Position numbers and translations under genes: made by a program | Notes under the pieces: model-generated | Databases searched by the model: none | Told to the model about the DNA's origin: nothing | Seen by the model: the letters and a program-made list of their open reading frames with translations, nothing else | From: a virus | IMG/VR virus record: IMGVR_UViG_3300046703_000336 | Coordinates: 1-28,319 of that record | Strand: one strand, 5' to 3' | DNA: 28,319 nucleotides | Part shown: in pieces, positions 27,147 to 28,319 of the stretch | How positions within the stretch are numbered: the stretch's first letter is position 1 | Layout of the letters: the number at the start of each line of letters is the position of its first letter

Positions 27147-28199
27147 ATGAAAATGAGCTTGCATCAAATCAGAGGTTTGGCGGTCGTAAAGCATGCCTTA
27201 TGCGTGGGGTTGTTGATCTTTCCGGTGAGCCACGGGATTGCTCCCCAAATACCTGGCGTGGCACCGGAGGCTGCAATGTTGCCCGCCGGCATAACCAGCG
27301 CCGAAATCCAACAAGCGCTGGACCTCCTGCCTGAAAGTGGCGGGGAAGTGGTGCTGCCACCCGGAACTTTTGAAGTCCGCCAGCCCATCGTGTTGCAGCG
27401 CGATCATCAGACCTTGCGCGGTTCCGGGGATGCGACAGTCCTGCGCCTGGCGGATGGCGCCAATTGCCCGGTGATCATCCTGGGTGAACCAGTCAACAAT
27501 CCACATTCAACTGTCAAAGACCTGCGCGTCAGTGACCTTTTTATTGACGGAAACCGTTACCACCAGCAACGCGAACTCTGGCAGCTTCAGGGCGAAAGCT
27601 CGGAAGTCCGCAACAACGGAATCACCATTCAAAATGTGAGCGATTCGATAGTGGAACATGTGACCTGTGCCCGCTGCCGTTCCGGCGGCCTGGTCACCAC
27701 GCGGGACGTGCGGCGGCTGACGGTGCGGGATTACACTGCGTTTGACAACGAGTTCGACGGCCTGGCCTGTTATCAAACGGCGGATTGCCTGTTCACGGGA
27801 CTTTATCTCAACGACAATCCGGGTGCGGGCATTTCACTCGATCTGGCCTTCAATCACAACGTCATCAGCAACGCTGTCCTGACCGCCAATGACTTGGGCA
27901 TCTTCATGCGCGAGAGCCGTGACAACCGGTTTTATAACATTTCCATCCGCGACAGCCGCCATTACGGTGTTTTCATGGCGCACGCCGAGAAACAGACACC
28001 TCACGGCTGGCAGCCGGTGTCCCGGACCGAGTGCGCGGATAACTCCTTCACCAATTTAGTCGCCATCAATTGCGGTAGTGCGGCTTTCCGCGTCAATAAC
28101 AACACCTGCACCAACAATGTCATCGTCCAGCCCCAATTTCAGGATAATGTCCAAGGCGGACTTTCGCTGGCCCAGCCGGATTTGGTGAGCGTGCAGTAG
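27147..28199 (+). CDS. Exported right-handed beta-helix protein
   Basis: 350 residues from ATG 27147. A signal peptide-like N terminus (MKMSLHQIRGLAVVKHALCV, then GLLIFPVSHG) is followed by IQQALDLLPESGGEVVLPPG, the usual opening of pectate-lyase-like parallel beta helices, and RQPIVLQRDHQTLRGSG. Coils of about 22 residues then repeat (NNGITIQNVSDSIVEHVTC, GLVTTRDVRRLTVRD, NRFYNISIRDSRHYGVFM, with Asn-ladder positions). Such proteins bind or cleave polysaccharides; no catalytic residues can be named by eye. An in-frame ATG at 27096 would put 17 extra polar residues before the signal sequence, so 27147 is preferred. No link to the deiminase is evident. Confidence 0.78.
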   Translation: MKMSLHQIRGLAVVKHALCVGLLIFPVSHGIAPQIPGVAPEAAMLPAGITSAEIQQALDLLPESGGEVVLPPGTFEVRQPIVLQRDHQTLRGSGDATVLRLADGANCPVIILGEPVNNPHSTVKDLRVSDLFIDGNRYHQQRELWQLQGESSEVRNNGITIQNVSDSIVEHVTCARCRSGGLVTTRDVRRLTVRDYTAFDNEFDGLACYQTADCLFTGLYLNDNPGAGISLDLAFNHNVISNAVLTANDLGIFMRESRDNRFYNISIRDSRHYGVFMAHAEKQTPHGWQPVSRTECADNSFTNLVAINCGSAAFRVNNNTCTNNVIVQPQFQDNVQGGLSLAQPDLVSVQ

Positions 28200-28200
28200 C

Positions 28201-28259
28201 CCCGGCTTGGCGGACCGCCGGGATCGCTGCGGATTTTTGCGCCGCTGCATTTTTTGCAG
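28201..28259 (+). terminator. Weak terminator candidates after the beta-helix gene
   Basis: CCCGGC (28201-28206) pairs with GCCGGG (28217-28222), with a T5 run 12 bases later. A second small hairpin, CTGCA-TTTTT-TGCAG, lies at 28245-28259. Neither is a classic strong terminator. Confidence 0.35.
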
Positions 28260-28319
28260 TTTCACACAATTAAAGTTTGTCAATCGCGCCCAGGTTCGTA
28301 TCGTTGATGGGACATAAAT

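Noticed and set aside
1-28319. tRNA, rRNA, riboswitch or diversity-generating retroelement
   Set aside because: No cloverleaf, rRNA-like stretch, reverse transcriptase or template/variable repeat pair was recognised.

Overview
The window is a GC-rich bacterial segment. Positions 1 to about 24,675 hold a tightly packed, all-plus-strand head-and-tail gene module of a tailed phage: a prophage, a prophage remnant or a gene-transfer-agent-like element. Ordinary chromosomal genes follow. The host is probably a member of Verrucomicrobiota (Limisphaerales/Pedosphaera-like). The grounds are the FFRIR-type C-terminal domain in the exported protein at 22237-24675, the many short dispersed repeats between and inside genes, and the weak use of Shine-Dalgarno sites. 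This is inference; there is no rRNA or tRNA to confirm it.

Layout. 2-948: the end of a partial gene and three small genes, two with one membrane segment each. 949-5436: DNA packaging and portal, made of a small terminase candidate, a Mu gp28-type large terminase, a 40-residue mini-gene, and a portal fused to a Mu F-like head-morphogenesis domain. 5433-9239: two small unknowns, an HK97-type prohead protease, an HK97-fold major capsid protein that begins with a textbook signal peptide, and a second protein with an internal signal-like segment. 9494-11828: head-tail connector, tail completion protein, tail terminator candidate and tail tube. 11884-14014: one small protein and two exported Asn/Thr-rich proteins that interrupt the tail module. 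14019-16586: tail-assembly chaperone with a likely programmed -1 frameshift, then the tape measure. 16621-22233: a DUF2460/DUF2163-like baseplate protein, an NlpC/P60 peptidase, a 63-residue protein and the tail-tip hub, in the order known from gene transfer agents and related siphovirus tails. 22237-24675: a large exported fibre- or adhesin-like protein.

Chromosomal part. 24,995-25,799 is a toxin-antitoxin pair on the minus strand (PemK/MazF-type toxin, Phd/YefM-type antitoxin) bracketed by copies of a palindromic repeat. A minus-strand agmatine deiminase and a plus-strand exported beta-helix protein follow.

The strongest unexplained signal is a set of dispersed tandem repeats whose unit is always 7 bp, although the sequence families are unrelated (TTYAGCC, GCAGAAA, CTCAACC/CACTCAACCAACAA, CACCCGT, AGTTCGG). 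They sit just before start codons, replace gene ends, and are translated inside several genes, including the junction of the portal-Mu F fusion, the peptidase and agmatine deiminase. The second is the presence of Sec-type signal sequences on phage virion genes, including the major capsid protein. No integrase, repressor, replication gene, lysis cassette of known type, CRISPR array or RNA gene was recognised.
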